A stretch of 64,000 nucleotides of DNA, from NCBI RefSeq assembly GCF_004332155.1, contig NZ_SJDV01000002.1, positions 138,193 through 202,192 of the forward strand. Direction: 5' to 3'. The DNA comes from Gramella sp. KN1008. GTDB lineage: Bacteria > Bacteroidota > Bacteroidia > Flavobacteriales > Flavobacteriaceae. A model generated the notes under the pieces. The model saw nothing but the letters and a program-made list of their open reading frames with translations, searched no databases and was not told where the DNA came from. The position numbers were made by a program, and so were the translations under genes. Shown in pieces: positions 33,443 to 43,605 of the stretch; the first letter of the stretch is position 1, and every line of letters begins with the position of its first letter.

Positions 33443-35806
33443 ATGGGTGGGCTTTCTTTAAACCGGCTGCTTCTCTCAATAGGACTGCTTTCTCTTTCCA
33501 TGATTGCCTATCAGTTAAGCCTGATGCAGTATTTATCTATTGTGCAGTGGTATCATTTTGCCTATATGATTATTGCAATCGCCTTACTGGGCTTTGGTAC
33601 GGCAGGAAGTTTTCTGGCATTATTTCGAAAGAGACTTCTGAATAGTATCGAATTCGTTCTTCCCTTTTCAATGGGGCTTTCCGGTATATTCATGCCATTC
33701 AGTATTTGGTTATCAGGCAGGGAGTTCATAAAGTTTGATACCTATCTTTTATTTGTGGAACAGGAAGAGGTTTGGCGTTTGGTCTTATTCGAATTGATCT
33801 TTTTTGTTCCCTTCTTTTTCTGCGCTCTGGCGATAGGCCTTGCGTTTATCAGGTATACTGACAGGATTGGAAAGTTATATTTCAGTAACCTTGTAGGATC
33901 TGGTCTTGGCGGGCTCGTAGCCGTATTATTTTTATGGGTTGCCAGCCCTTTGGAGATTCCGTTTGTCACTGGGTTCCTTGCACTACTGGCAGCCGTTCTT
34001 ATTCTCTCAAAGAAAAGAAAGCTGTTCCTGTTAATTACTTCGGTTCTTGCTATAATACTATTAGCTTTTAGTTTTTCCTCACCTTTATCATTTAACCTCT
34101 CCCAGTATAAAGGGCTTAGCCGCACCCTTGATCTTCCCGATACTAAAATAGAGACCCAATTGAACTCGCCCTATGGGTATGTTCAGTATGTTTCCTCCCC
34201 GGTACTACGATATGCTCCCGGGCTAAGTCTTTCTTATACAGGTGATGTACCGGTTACCGATGCAGTTTTTAATAATGGCGACTGGGCAGGAGTGGTCTTA
34301 AAGAAACCCGAGGATAGTGAGATCCTTAATTATACCAGTTTTGCTTTAGTCCGGGAGTTACTTGAGCCTAAAGATGTGCTGGTGCTTAATGCCGGAACGG
34401 GAGTAAAGAGCCATTACTTTGCTAGTAGTGATTCGCGCCGGATATTCCACGTAGAACCAAATGAACCCGTTTCAGAAATTTCATTGGAAAGTACAGGAAT
34501 TCTGGACAATGTGGAGATCTTTTTCCAGGATGGTCGTTCTTTTCTTGCGGAATCAAAGCGCAAATATGATCTTATCAGTCTGCCGGATATAGGTTCTTTT
34601 GGTGGTAATGCCGGTTTGCAGGCTATTCAGGAAGATTATTTATTTACTGTTGAAGGGTTTTCGATGATGTACCATCAGCTAAAAGAAAATGGTATTCTTA
34701 GCTTAACGGTATGGATGGATTATCCCTACCGCAATTCATTAAAGATAACAGCTACTTTTGCAGAGACCCTGGAAAGAAATGGAATTGATGATCCCACCAG
34801 GCAGTTAATAGCCGTTCGCAGCTGGAATACCATTACATATCTGCTTAAAAAAACTGAGTTTACTCAGAATCAGATCCTGACCATTCAGGAATTTTGTGAA
34901 AGACTTTCTTTTGATCCGCTCATCCTACCCGGAATCTCTTTGGAAGAAAGGACCCGATATAACAGTCTCCAGGATGAAAGTTTGTTCCTTTATACCGATA
35001 TCTTGCTCGATGAAAAGAGGGAAGAGCTGTATGAGTCTTATGATTTCAATATCAGACCAGCTACCGATGACCAACCATATTTTTCCCAGTTTTTAAAATG
35101 GCAAAGTTTCAGACATTTACAGAAACTATTCGGAGACCAGTCGGCATCCTTCTTTGAATTGGGCTACCTCATTGTGCTGGTTACCTTTTTCCAGTCTGTT
35201 GTCCTGGCCATACTACTTATCATTCTGCCTCTGTTCTTTTTAAGAGGAAAACTGAAAAAAAGGACCTGGATCCTGCTTTATTTTTCGGGTTTAGGTCTTG
35301 GTTTTATGTTCGTAGAAATGGTGTTAATCCAACGATTCATTCTTTTTCTGGGGCATCCGGTATATTCGGTTGCCGCCGTGATCAGTGCGATGCTTTTGTT
35401 CTCCGGATTTGGAAGTTGGCTTTCCTCCCGGTTTGAGCGTCACTTGGGAAGTATAAAAACAGTACTTGTCATTATAGTGGGGACATTGCTGCTTTACAGT
35501 ATCTCACTTCCATGGCTAATTGAAGTCGGTATGTCTGCTAATTTTGGTTTTCGAATACTTCTCTCATTGATCCTGATAGGTCTTCCGGCATTTTTTATGG
35601 GCATGCCTTTTCCATTAGGCTTGAGTTATCTCTCGGCCAGGAATGAATCGGGAGTACCATGGGCATGGGGTATTAACGGCTGCCTTTCAGTAATAAGTAC
35701 TTCATTGGCCACGATAATAGCGGTTGAAGCGGGATTTTCGATAATAATGATACTGGCGGCTTTAGCCTATTTACTTACGTTAGGTACCTGTTTTGTTAAG
35801 AATTAA
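33443..35806 (+). CDS. Polytopic membrane protein with a spermidine-synthase-like domain
   Basis: The 787-residue protein has about six N-terminal TMs (to about residue 215), a Rossmann domain resembling spermidine synthase (about 310-480) and about six or seven C-terminal TMs (about 555-785). The Rossmann part shows LNAGTGVKSHYF, an acidic Asn/Glu pocket HVEPNE, FFQDGRSFL and KYDLISLPDIG. Start at 33443, 1 base after pcm. Similar proteins are called spermine/spermidine synthases, but polyamine activity is unproven for this type. The pairing with a secreted SAM-dependent enzyme suggests a joint envelope task. Confidence 0.85.
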   Translation: MGGLSLNRLLLSIGLLSLSMIAYQLSLMQYLSIVQWYHFAYMIIAIALLGFGTAGSFLALFRKRLLNSIEFVLPFSMGLSGIFMPFSIWLSGREFIKFDTYLLFVEQEEVWRLVLFELIFFVPFFFCALAIGLAFIRYTDRIGKLYFSNLVGSGLGGLVAVLFLWVASPLEIPFVTGFLALLAAVLILSKKRKLFLLITSVLAIILLAFSFSSPLSFNLSQYKGLSRTLDLPDTKIETQLNSPYGYVQYVSSPVLRYAPGLSLSYTGDVPVTDAVFNNGDWAGVVLKKPEDSEILNYTSFALVRELLEPKDVLVLNAGTGVKSHYFASSDSRRIFHVEPNEPVSEISLESTGILDNVEIFFQDGRSFLAESKRKYDLISLPDIGSFGGNAGLQAIQEDYLFTVEGFSMMYHQLKENGILSLTVWMDYPYRNSLKITATFAETLERNGIDDPTRQLIAVRSWNTITYLLKKTEFTQNQILTIQEFCERLSFDPLILPGISLEERTRYNSLQDESLFLYTDILLDEKREELYESYDFNIRPATDDQPYFSQFLKWQSFRHLQKLFGDQSASFFELGYLIVLVTFFQSVVLAILLIILPLFFLRGKLKKRTWILLYFSGLGLGFMFVEMVLIQRFILFLGHPVYSVAAVISAMLLFSGFGSWLSSRFERHLGSIKTVLVIIVGTLLLYSISLPWLIEVGMSANFGFRILLSLILIGLPAFFMGMPFPLGLSYLSARNESGVPWAWGINGCLSVISTSLATIIAVEAGFSIIMILAALAYLLTLGTCFVKN

Positions 35807-35829
35807 ATATCCTGCGTGAGATACTCTCC

Positions 35830-36495
35830 TTAGTCTTTAATGATTTTTCCATCGACCATGGTGAGTTTACGATCGGCCATATTAGCCAGTTCTTCATTAT
35901 GGGTAACAATTACAAAGGTTTGCTCAAATTCGTCCCGTAGTCTGAAGAAGAGTTGATGAAGGTTTTCCGCAGATTCGCTGTCAAGATTTCCGGAAGGTTC
36001 ATCTGCGAACACAACTGCAGGATTATTGATAAGGCTCCTGGCAACGGCGATCCTTTGCTGTTCACCACCGCTTAATTCACCTGGCTTATGCGAAGCTCTA
36101 TTCTCAAGCCCGAGAAAACTTAAAAGTTCCATGGCTCTTTTTTCCGCCTTCTTTTTAGGTGTTTTATTGATAAAAGCCGGAATACAGATATTTTCCAGTG
36201 CCGTGAATTCGGGCAGTAGCTGATGGAACTGAAAGATGAAACCTATATGTTTATTCCTGAAACGGGATAATTCGCGTGAAGAAAGCCCATAGATATCAGT
36301 GCCGTTTATTTCCAGCTTGGAATTTTCCCGTTTGGAAGGACGATCAAGGGTTCCAAGGATCTGAAGCAGGGTGGTTTTTCCGGCTCCCGAGGCACCAACT
36401 ATAGAAACGATTTCACTTTTCTTTATATGGAGGTCAACCGCTTTTAATACATGCAGATCTCCGTAGTATTTATGAATATTCTGGGCAATGATCAT
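35830..36495 (-). CDS. lolD: LolD-type ABC transporter ATPase
   Basis: An ATPase of 221 residues of the MacB/LolD/FtsE class, with Walker [13 protein letters not shown]-loop [18 protein letters not shown], signature LSGGEQQR, Walker [13 protein letters not shown] and H-loop VTHNEEL. LolD drives release of lipoproteins from the inner membrane with LolC/E-type permeases. No permease gene adjoins it, as is usual in flavobacteria. The permease at 1934-3172 belongs to the same superfamily and is a possible partner. Confidence 0.9.
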   Translation of the reverse strand: MIIAQNIHKYYGDLHVLKAVDLHIKKSEIVSIVGASGAGKTTLLQILGTLDRPSKRENSKLEINGTDIYGLSSRELSRFRNKHIGFIFQFHQLLPEFTALENICIPAFINKTPKKKAEKRAMELLSFLGLENRASHKPGELSGGEQQRIAVARSLINNPAVVFADEPSGNLDSESAENLHQLFFRLRDEFEQTFVIVTHNEELANMADRKLTMVDGKIIKD

Positions 36496-36547
36496 TTATC
36501 GCGAATAATAGGTCCGAAAATAGCCAAATTAGGGTTATTCCCCAAGC

Positions 36548-38983
36548 TTAACTTTGGAATAAGTTCTTAACCCTGTTATAATCTATATAATATACTAGGC
36601 GAAGGCTTAAATTATGTCTTGCCGGCTGTGCAAATAAATTATCGAGACTCTCATTAAAACCTAGCTGGCTTAGTTTATCCCGATTAAAGATCGCATTTCT
36701 GTATAGCACTACGGCTTCACTCCCCGGCGCGAATTGCCATCGGTAACTAAGATCCAGGTTCCATATATTAAAATTCGCATCAGGATTTCCCTGCTCATCC
36801 TTATCGTAAGTGATAGATTTCAGAACACCTTCGTCTATTAGTTCACTAAATTCTCCATCTGTAAATGTAGCGGTGGACCAAAAATGCCTGAAACTTAAAT
36901 TAAATCCCTGGCGCGTGCTAAAATTATAACTTCCGCTTATTGAATTTTCAACGCTTTTCTGGTTCCTGTTTCCAAAAATGATCATATCCCTTGTCTGGTC
37001 TACATAGCTGGGTCTATTGTCTTCATATTCATACTCAAATTCATAGATCATATTGAACTTGTCATTAAACCTGAACCTGGGTTCAATATTCAGACTAAGA
37101 GTACTTTGCTCAGATTCGTAATAATCTTCATAATTTACCCGAATATCGTACGCAAATCTTTTTCGGTAATCTGAAGAAACAAAAGCGCGGGTGCTTCCGA
37201 AGGGATTATAAAGAACATAGGTATTTTCAGCTCTAGGTTCAAAGAAATCTCTGAATTCAGAATTTATCTCCAGAGCTCCACCAAAAGCAAACCTGGTACG
37301 GGTCATAGCAAAAAAACTGCCTCCCATTCCTGTGTTCACAGTTATATCTGGCCGGTATCTTCTAAGGTGCTGTCCGTATACTTTTATTTGGTAAGTATTA
37401 TAGATGCCCTTTGGTTCAAAGATCTGGTAAGAACCTCCCCATGAGAAATTATTGTAATTATTGATAAAACTTATTCCCAGGTCATTGATATCGTAGGTCT
37501 CATTGGCAAATTCGTGAGCTACATTGTAGCGAATATTTCCTTTTGTCCGTTCCACAGAGAGATTAGAAGCAAAACCCGTCTTATTCTGACCGGGCAGATT
37601 TACATTGCTCATTTTGGCCTGACCTTTAAAATTGAATGAATTCTTCTTATTGAAAATATCGAAGAGAAAAGCTGAAACATTCCCGTCCCTGAAATGCCCA
37701 TTTCTGGTAACATTCGTATTGACCAGGGAAATCGATGAATTTTTATTGAAACGCTGGTCAAGGACTAGAATATTGTAATTCGCCAGGGGTTCTGTAACAA
37801 GACGGCGGGTATTACCTGTTATCGTATCCCGATATAAAGCTTCTTCCTTATTGGTCACCGCATTGAAAAAACCAACCCCAAGCCCCCGGTCCGTTCTACC
37901 TGAAACCTTCAATGCATTTATGAGATCTGTCCTGTCTGGATTGTCTATGATCTCTTCATTCTCCAGTAATTCTTTTTGAGCATCATTGTAGCCAATAGGA
38001 GTGCTGCCAACTCTCCTGGAATAGAACAAATTCCCCTTATTAAAAAGTTCGGTTCCTTCAGTGAAGAACGCACGATTTTCTCCGAATACCTGCTCAAAAG
38101 GGCCAAGATTAAGCTCTACTTCATCATATGCCGTCTGGCCAAAATCAGGAACCAGGGTCATATCCAGGGTAAATGAATCATTAATTCCGTATTTAAGATC
38201 CATTCCCGCATTGAAATTAAAGTCGTTATTTCCATCATAAAAGTCAGCCGCAGTGGATATATAGGGATATAAACTTAGTCTTACCGGTGGATCTATATCT
38301 GAAATTCCTTGTAAAAGTCCCGTATGCTGACTTGCCTGTCCTACAGATTTATCTATATAATTCCACACATAGTTCTCATTAAGGTGGCTTATCTTTCTGT
38401 AAAATTGTATACCCCATAGCTGATCCACTTTATCGGGAAACCTGAGGGCAGAGTAGGGGATCTTCATCTCTACATACCAGCCTTTCTCATCATGCGAAAC
38501 TGCTGATTCCCATACCACATTATAACTAAAATCCTCATTATCCCCGGTCATTCTGGCATCAGCCTGGGTGCCGGCGGCGGTTACAATGAAACGGGTCTGA
38601 TTCTCGCCGTCATCATATGTATTGATGTCTAAAAGGAAGAATTCTGCCTGCTGAAGGTTATCCCTCTGAGTAAATTGTTTTATGATACGTTCAGGATGTT
38701 CTTCTTTCAGATTAGCCGCAATATAGATAGCCGCGTCATCATATACCAGTTTAACTTGGGTCTCGTGAGATGGGGGAATTGGATCTCCATCACCTGGTTC
38801 CACCATTACAAAGTTGGTAGCTGTCTGGCTGTTCTTCCATAAAGCTTCATTAAGAATACCGTCTATGACAGGAGGATTTTCAATTTTATGAGTTTTATAA
38901 ACCTTTCTGTTTACGAGATTTTGAGCGGAAGAAAAAAGTGTAAAGAATAGGAATAGGTAGAAAAGGCAGTAATATTTGGGCAT
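36548..38983 (-). CDS. DUF5916 outer-membrane protein with CBM9-like domain
   Basis: The 811-residue protein has a signal peptide (about 1-20). An N-terminal CBM9-like sugar-binding domain (about 30-215; PPVIDGILNEALWKNS and YVEMKIPYSALRF are typical) is followed by a long beta-rich C-terminal region ending in aromatic/Phe-type strands, consistent with an outer-membrane barrel (DUF5916). Ligand and function unknown. It stands alone between lolD and msrA. Confidence 0.87.
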   Translation of the reverse strand: MPKYYCLFYLFLFFTLFSSAQNLVNRKVYKTHKIENPPVIDGILNEALWKNSQTATNFVMVEPGDGDPIPPSHETQVKLVYDDAAIYIAANLKEEHPERIIKQFTQRDNLQQAEFFLLDINTYDDGENQTRFIVTAAGTQADARMTGDNEDFSYNVVWESAVSHDEKGWYVEMKIPYSALRFPDKVDQLWGIQFYRKISHLNENYVWNYIDKSVGQASQHTGLLQGISDIDPPVRLSLYPYISTAADFYDGNNDFNFNAGMDLKYGINDSFTLDMTLVPDFGQTAYDEVELNLGPFEQVFGENRAFFTEGTELFNKGNLFYSRRVGSTPIGYNDAQKELLENEEIIDNPDRTDLINALKVSGRTDRGLGVGFFNAVTNKEEALYRDTITGNTRRLVTEPLANYNILVLDQRFNKNSSISLVNTNVTRNGHFRDGNVSAFLFDIFNKKNSFNFKGQAKMSNVNLPGQNKTGFASNLSVERTKGNIRYNVAHEFANETYDINDLGISFINNYNNFSWGGSYQIFEPKGIYNTYQIKVYGQHLRRYRPDITVNTGMGGSFFAMTRTRFAFGGALEINSEFRDFFEPRAENTYVLYNPFGSTRAFVSSDYRKRFAYDIRVNYEDYYESEQSTLSLNIEPRFRFNDKFNMIYEFEYEYEDNRPSYVDQTRDMIIFGNRNQKSVENSISGSYNFSTRQGFNLSFRHFWSTATFTDGEFSELIDEGVLKSITYDKDEQGNPDANFNIWNLDLSYRWQFAPGSEAVVLYRNAIFNRDKLSQLGFNESLDNLFAQPARHNLSLRLVYYIDYNRVKNLFQS

Positions 38984-39095
38984 GGATTGGCAGATTAATC
39001 GTAAAAACCGCTCAAATGTATTACTGTTCCTTTATTTAGGCAAAGGAAATCCATAAAATCACGTTAAACAGACTTAATTTTGTTCATTTAAAAAC

Positions 39096-39103
39096 TAAAT
39101 TTG
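39096..39103 (+). promoter_or_regulatory. -7 element of msrA-folE
   Basis: TAAATTTG matches TAnnTTTG exactly, 25 bases before the msrA ATG. The nearest TTTG is only 13 bases upstream, so the -33 box is uncertain. Confidence 0.45.
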
Positions 39104-39128
39104 ATAAACAAAATTTGAATTACAAAAC

Positions 39129-39680
39129 ATGGCGGAAGATAAATTACAAAAAGCCACATTAGCCGGAGGATGTTTTTGGTGTACCGAAGCTGTATTTCAA
39201 CGGCTGGAGGGAGTAGAAAATGTAAGATCGGGTTTCACGGGTGGAGAGATCAAGAACCCGCCTTATCGTGAAGTAGTAAGTGGCAGAACAGGTCATGCCG
39301 AAGCCATTGAAATGTTCTTCGACCCCTCAAAGATAAGTTACAGGGAGATCCTGCTTGTTTTTTTTGCAACTCATGATCCTACAACCCTAAACAGGCAGCA
39401 AAACGATGTAGGAACTCAGTATCGCAGTGCGATATTTTATCATAATGAGAAACAAAAGGGTATAGCGGAAGAAGTAATTGAACTTCTTCGCGAAGAAAAG
39501 GCTTTCCAGGATCCTATTGTTACCGAAGTGACTCAGGCTTCCACTTTTTATGAAGCGGAGCAGGAGCATCAGGATTTTTACAACCAGCACCGGCAGCAAC
39601 CCTATTGCCAGTTCATTATAGATCCAAAGATCACTAAATTGAAGAAGTTATTTCAAGACAAACTAAAACATAAAGCATAG
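39129..39680 (+). CDS. msrA: Peptide-methionine (S)-S-oxide reductase
   Basis: It reduces methionine S-sulfoxide in proteins. The 183-residue protein has the catalytic [11 protein letters not shown] (Cys15, Cys18) near its N-terminus, then [18 protein letters not shown] and [12 protein letters not shown], the family core. There is no signal peptide, so it is cytosolic. It is followed by folE after 1 base, an apparent operon. Confidence 0.96.
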   Translation: MAEDKLQKATLAGGCFWCTEAVFQRLEGVENVRSGFTGGEIKNPPYREVVSGRTGHAEAIEMFFDPSKISYREILLVFFATHDPTTLNRQQNDVGTQYRSAIFYHNEKQKGIAEEVIELLREEKAFQDPIVTEVTQASTFYEAEQEHQDFYNQHRQQPYCQFIIDPKITKLKKLFQDKLKHKA

Positions 39681-39681
39681 A

Positions 39682-40278
39682 ATGGCATACAAACAACGAG
39701 AAGAATACGATAAGGAAATTACGGAAAATCTCATGAAGAATTTCCGTGAGGTAATTCAGGGAGTAGGGGAAGATCCCGATAGAGAAGGGGTTTTAAAAAC
39801 TCCTGAAAGAGCGGCGAAAGCTATGCAGTTCCTCACTCAGGGTTACTCGATGGATGCTGAGAAGATCCTGAAAAAGGCTATTTTCAATGAAAGTTATGAT
39901 GAAATGGTCGTTGTTAAGGACATTGAACTTTATTCACTATGTGAACATCATATGCTGCCATTCTTTGGAAAGGCCCACATAGCATATATCCCAAATGGGA
40001 AGATCATTGGGCTCAGCAAACTGCCTCGTGTAGTTGATATTTTCGCGAGAAGGCTGCAGGTACAGGAAAGACTTACTCATGATATCCTTGAATGTCTTAA
40101 TAAGGCGCTTAAGCCGCAGGGCGTAGCGGTGGTAATAGAAGCCGTACATATGTGCATGATGATGCGAGGGGTACAGAAGCAGAACAGCGCTACCACAACT
40201 TCAGGTTTCAGAGGGCAGTTTAAGAAAATTGAAACCCGGGAAGAATTCCTTAAACTTATCAGTTCTGACCTTAGATAG
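39682..40278 (+). CDS. folE: GTP cyclohydrolase I
   Basis: It converts GTP to dihydroneopterin triphosphate, the entry to folate synthesis. The 198 residues hold [19 protein letters not shown], the zinc site [21 protein letters not shown], and [20 protein letters not shown] near the C-terminus. The zinc Cys and both His are present. Second gene of msrA-folE. Confidence 0.97.
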   Translation: MAYKQREEYDKEITENLMKNFREVIQGVGEDPDREGVLKTPERAAKAMQFLTQGYSMDAEKILKKAIFNESYDEMVVVKDIELYSLCEHHMLPFFGKAHIAYIPNGKIIGLSKLPRVVDIFARRLQVQERLTHDILECLNKALKPQGVAVVIEAVHMCMMMRGVQKQNSATTTSGFRGQFKKIETREEFLKLISSDLR

Positions 40279-40322
40279 GTTTTTGGCATCTTATTTGATT
40301 TTAAGAGAGTAAAAATCAAAAG

Positions 40323-40625
40323 ATGAAATTATTCAGAAATAAAACTTTCATAAAAGGTCTGGCTTATGACCTTGCAGGTATGGCTACCATGGCAATCCCT
40401 GTAGTAGGCCCCTTTTTAGATATTATATGGGCACCTTATGCCGCAAAGAAAATGAGTGAAATGTATCCGGGGAGAAAAGGAAAGCTGGCTTCTGTGCTGG
40501 TCTTTCTGGAAGAGATACTTCCGGGGACAGATTTCATTCCAACCTTTACATTGATGTATCTGTATACATATGTATGGAAGAAAGAACCATTAAGACCTCA
40601 GGTTATTGAAGTTGAGAGTTATTAG
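40323..40625 (+). CDS. Small hydrophobic protein of unknown function
   Basis: The 100-residue protein has two hydrophobic stretches (about 17-37, GMATMAIPVVGPFLDIIW, and about 55-85) in a basic N-terminal and acidic C-terminal context. It has no signal peptide. It lies 45 bases downstream of folE on the same strand and is followed by a strong terminator, so it may be the last gene of the transcript. Not recognised. Confidence 0.7.
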   Translation: MKLFRNKTFIKGLAYDLAGMATMAIPVVGPFLDIIWAPYAAKKMSEMYPGRKGKLASVLVFLEEILPGTDFIPTFTLMYLYTYVWKKEPLRPQVIEVESY

Positions 40626-40646
40626 TGTTTGCTTAATTAGTTAAAG

Positions 40647-40680
40647 GAAAGGCTGCCAGTTATCTGGCAGCCTTTATTTT
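40647..40680. terminator. Bidirectional terminator between folE unit and TonB receptor
   Basis: AAAGGCTGCCAG and CTGGCAGCCTTT pair around TTAT; T and A runs flank both sides. It reaches the stop codon of the convergent receptor gene. Confidence 0.85.
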
Positions 40681-42926
40681 TATAGGGTCCATGATGCCGA
40701 GACCATGATATTTCTTCCAATGTTGTAAATATTATCCGGCTTAAGACGTGAGAGGTGGGAAATATAGGCTTTGTTAAGCAGGTTATTTCCATTAATCCCC
40801 AGCTTCAGGCTGGAAGCTCCCATATCCAGAACGGTTCCGAAACCAGCTCCAAGTAGACCATATCCACTGGTACCTGTCTCAAACATTCCGGGGTTGTTTT
40901 GATCGAATACATTTTTCAGCCTTATAAAGGCATATTTTTCCTTTAAGAACTTTCCATTATCAAACTCTACTCTGAAGGTATTGGTGATTGAATTTGCAGG
41001 AATAAGTGGCAGATAAGCGCCACCCTTTAACTTCCCGGTTACCATTTCAAAACCGCTTTCAAGGTGGAGCCAGTCAAGCGGATGGGGATGAATATGAAGA
41101 CCTATTTCTCCTCCATAAAGTCTGGCATCAGCCTGGGTGTATTCAAATACGGGGCTGGACTCTATAGTCTCACCAGTGGGACTGATAAAAATATAATCGG
41201 TTACCGAGTTATTGAAAGCATTTACAAATGCCTCAAAATGCTGGGATCTCCATTCCAGTGCAAGATCTATCTGAAAATTCTGTTCATTGTTAAGGCCGGC
41301 ATTTCCTTTTTCATAACGGTTCGCACCATGATGCTCACCTTCTGAGGTTAGCTCAGAAAGGTTTGGGGCACGAAATCCACTGGCTAGATTAAGCCTGGCT
41401 ATGAACTTCTGCTCATACTGGTATTTAGCCCCGATAGCGCCATTAATGCTATTAAAGCTACGGTCTATTCCTGCAACACTGGTGCCATCTTCCGTCTCAT
41501 AGGGATCAGAGTTCAGAGATCGGTTATCAAACCTTATACCTCCCTGGAAATCCCAACTTTCCAAGTGATAATGAGTGGTTGCAAAAACACCGAAGTCCAG
41601 CGTTTCAGCATCGGGAATAAGCAATTCTTCTCCAAAATTTTCGTTGGTCTGATACATTCCCTGGATTCCAGCGATGGTTTCAAAATTGCCGATCTTTGGT
41701 AGATTGTACTTAAAGTTATAATTAATGGTTTCCAGGTGCATTTCCAGGGCAGGCTCAAGATCTTCTCCATTAGCTTCCTCTTCTTCATCATGTCCTTCTT
41801 CATGATGTTCTTCAAATTCCCTGCGGTCATTGAACTGATAACCTATCTTCAGATCAAGACTCGAATTATTAAAATAGAATTTATTGTCCAGGCTAAGCAC
41901 ATGATTATCTATTTGTTGAAAGGGCAGAAGCGGCTCTTTTGAGGTAGACTGTATCCCGATCTCTTCGGGAATGCCTATTTCACTTCTGTTAAAATTATAT
42001 CGCAAATCTCCCTTGTATTTTTTATCCTGAAAACCTACCCCGGCTTTTAGGTCCTTTTCATTGAAACGAGTATTAGTGACCCGCACTTCATCCCCGCCTT
42101 TATAGTCGCTGTGGGAAGCAAGACTTCCTCTTACCAGAAACTTTAATTTTTCAGCAGAGGCTTTTGCCATTAAACTGGCCTGGTATCCCAGAGTATTACT
42201 GAAATAATCCGATTCAAGCTCGGCACCCAAAGAATTTGCTTCGGCATATCGTTCAAGGTTAAGATATAGTACTCCACCTATCGCATCGCTCCCATACAAG
42301 AGGGAGGCCGGACCTTTGATCACCTCTACACTGCTAATTCCCTTGGAATTTATACCCAGGCCATGTTCATCCCCGTACTGCTGGTTCTCAAGTCTTACAC
42401 CCTGCGTATAGACCAGAACACGGTTGGAACTGAGGCCTCGTATAACAGGTTTACCTATTCCCACTCCAGTGGTCAGGTTATCCACCCCTTCCAGCTGGGC
42501 AATCCCATCAGAGAGGGTAACAGCACCTTTACGGTTAAGTTCTGAAACGCTTTCCCGCTCAACCTTCATCACATTTTCACTTTGTAATTGGTGAAAAGGA
42601 GTAGAAACTATCACTTCTTCCATTTCAATGGCAGAAGGTTTCAGCATGACTTCAATCTCTTCAGAAGGAATTCTTATTTCCTGAGTAAAACTGGCGAAAC
42701 CTATGGATGAAATCACCATCTTATAGGTTCCCTGTGGCAAATTTGAAATAGTGAAGCTTCCGTCAGGATCTGTCATCGCTCCTTTTTCCAGCTGAGGGAA
42801 ATAGACGTTAGCACTAAATACCGGCTCACCGCTTTCAGCATTTTTAATGACCCCCGATATAGTATTTTGACTGAATACAGCAAGATTCACCGCTAATAGC
42901 AGTGTAATGAACATTAAATGTCTCAT
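40680..42926 (-). CDS. TonB-dependent receptor, probable metal uptake
   Basis: An outer-membrane active transporter of 748 residues: signal peptide (1-19), carboxypeptidase-like regulatory domain (about 20-95), plug (about 115-225, VIRGLSSNRVLVY and IEVIKGPASLLYGSDAIGG-type motif) and a 22-strand barrel ending in an aromatic residue, SASWTL. Near residue 370 an extracellular-type loop is His/Glu-rich (EEHHEEGHDEEEEANGED), as in zinc receptors of the ZnuD kind. The upstream His-rich protein gene supports metal uptake; the metal is not determined. Confidence 0.9.
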   Translation of the reverse strand: MRHLMFITLLLAVNLAVFSQNTISGVIKNAESGEPVFSANVYFPQLEKGAMTDPDGSFTISNLPQGTYKMVISSIGFASFTQEIRIPSEEIEVMLKPSAIEMEEVIVSTPFHQLQSENVMKVERESVSELNRKGAVTLSDGIAQLEGVDNLTTGVGIGKPVIRGLSSNRVLVYTQGVRLENQQYGDEHGLGINSKGISSVEVIKGPASLLYGSDAIGGVLYLNLERYAEANSLGAELESDYFSNTLGYQASLMAKASAEKLKFLVRGSLASHSDYKGGDEVRVTNTRFNEKDLKAGVGFQDKKYKGDLRYNFNRSEIGIPEEIGIQSTSKEPLLPFQQIDNHVLSLDNKFYFNNSSLDLKIGYQFNDRREFEEHHEEGHDEEEEANGEDLEPALEMHLETINYNFKYNLPKIGNFETIAGIQGMYQTNENFGEELLIPDAETLDFGVFATTHYHLESWDFQGGIRFDNRSLNSDPYETEDGTSVAGIDRSFNSINGAIGAKYQYEQKFIARLNLASGFRAPNLSELTSEGEHHGANRYEKGNAGLNNEQNFQIDLALEWRSQHFEAFVNAFNNSVTDYIFISPTGETIESSPVFEYTQADARLYGGEIGLHIHPHPLDWLHLESGFEMVTGKLKGGAYLPLIPANSITNTFRVEFDNGKFLKEKYAFIRLKNVFDQNNPGMFETGTSGYGLLGAGFGTVLDMGASSLKLGINGNNLLNKAYISHLSRLKPDNIYNIGRNIMVSASWTL

Positions 42927-42976
42927 TGATAATTTTTTAAATGAATTTTAAAAGCTTAATTCTGTAATGACGAATG

Positions 42977-43294
42977 TTAAGCCGGCAGGGGAGGGCCTCG
43001 CTGGTCAAATCCCAGTGGATCATAATCATTTAAAAAACGGTAATATTCAAAAACATTTCTTTCCTTAAGACTTTCATGATGGAAAGAATATTTGGGAAGA
43101 TCTATATTAAGAGCGGGATTCTTATGAAATTTATGAAGGTCACAGTCCAGAGATTCTTTGTGATAGTGAAATTCAGAATAATTATCACAAATCTTATGAC
43201 TGTGTTCCTGAAATATATGCGAAAAGCTTACTGCAGATGGAAGTAGAATTAATACCGCAGTGAAAACTAAGAATATGTTCTTTAGATCTTTCAA
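42977..43294 (-). CDS. His-rich secreted or membrane-anchored small protein
   Basis: From a TTG at 43294, 1 base after the stop of the upstream gene, it is 105 residues. The N-terminus is MKDLKNIFLVFTAVLILLPSAVSFSH, a signal peptide or anchor. The mature part is rich in His and Cys (HIFQEHSHKICDNYSEFHYH, then CDLHKFH) and ends RGPPLPA. Bacteroidota have similar small proteins beside TonB receptors, with a conserved RGPP tail. It is likely to bind or pass metal to the receptor system; that is inference. The reading further upstream in frame overlaps the previous gene and is not preferred. Confidence 0.72.
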   Translation of the reverse strand: MKDLKNIFLVFTAVLILLPSAVSFSHIFQEHSHKICDNYSEFHYHKESLDCDLHKFHKNPALNIDLPKYSFHHESLKERNVFEYYRFLNDYDPLGFDQRGPPLPA

Positions 43295-43295
43295 A

Positions 43296-43601
43296 TTAAT
43301 TTCTGAAGATTTTTGCAAATCCCATTCGGCTAAGCATTTTCTTTTCAAATGTCCAGAAAAACTGGAACTGCCCGAATATCCATCCAAAAGTCACAAGTAA
43401 GACCTGGTAGATAGGGAAGATCAGAAAGATTCTTGCCAGCCAGTAAAAGCTCCAGTGAGTGTTTTCCTGTGTAATTCCGAGAAGTTCACATAGGGGGCTC
43501 GCCAGCTTTGCTGCCGAGGAACCGGTAATAGCAAAGACAAGAAAAATGACAAACAGCTGCCAGTTGGAGTCTATTCCCCAGCGATTTTTCAACTTTTTCA
43601 T
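43296..43601 (-). CDS. DUF6787-like small membrane protein
   Basis: From the ATG at 43601 it is 101 residues, beginning MKKLKNRWGIDSNWQLFVIFLVFAITGSSAAK, with about three hydrophobic stretches, ending FFWTFEKKMLSRMGFAKIF. This pattern fits DUF6787 (from memory). It is first of three genes with the His-rich protein and the TonB receptor. The start is set by a promoter whose -7 box ends 4 bases before the ATG, implying little or no leader. Confidence 0.83.
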   Translation of the reverse strand: MKKLKNRWGIDSNWQLFVIFLVFAITGSSAAKLASPLCELLGITQENTHWSFYWLARIFLIFPIYQVLLVTFGWIFGQFQFFWTFEKKMLSRMGFAKIFRN

Positions 43602-43605
43602 GTTG

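Noticed and set aside
43295..43387. Longer N-terminus for the His-rich protein
   Set aside because: It would overlap the DUF6787 gene and hide the signal peptide; TTG at 43294 follows the stop by 1 base and gives a normal secreted start.
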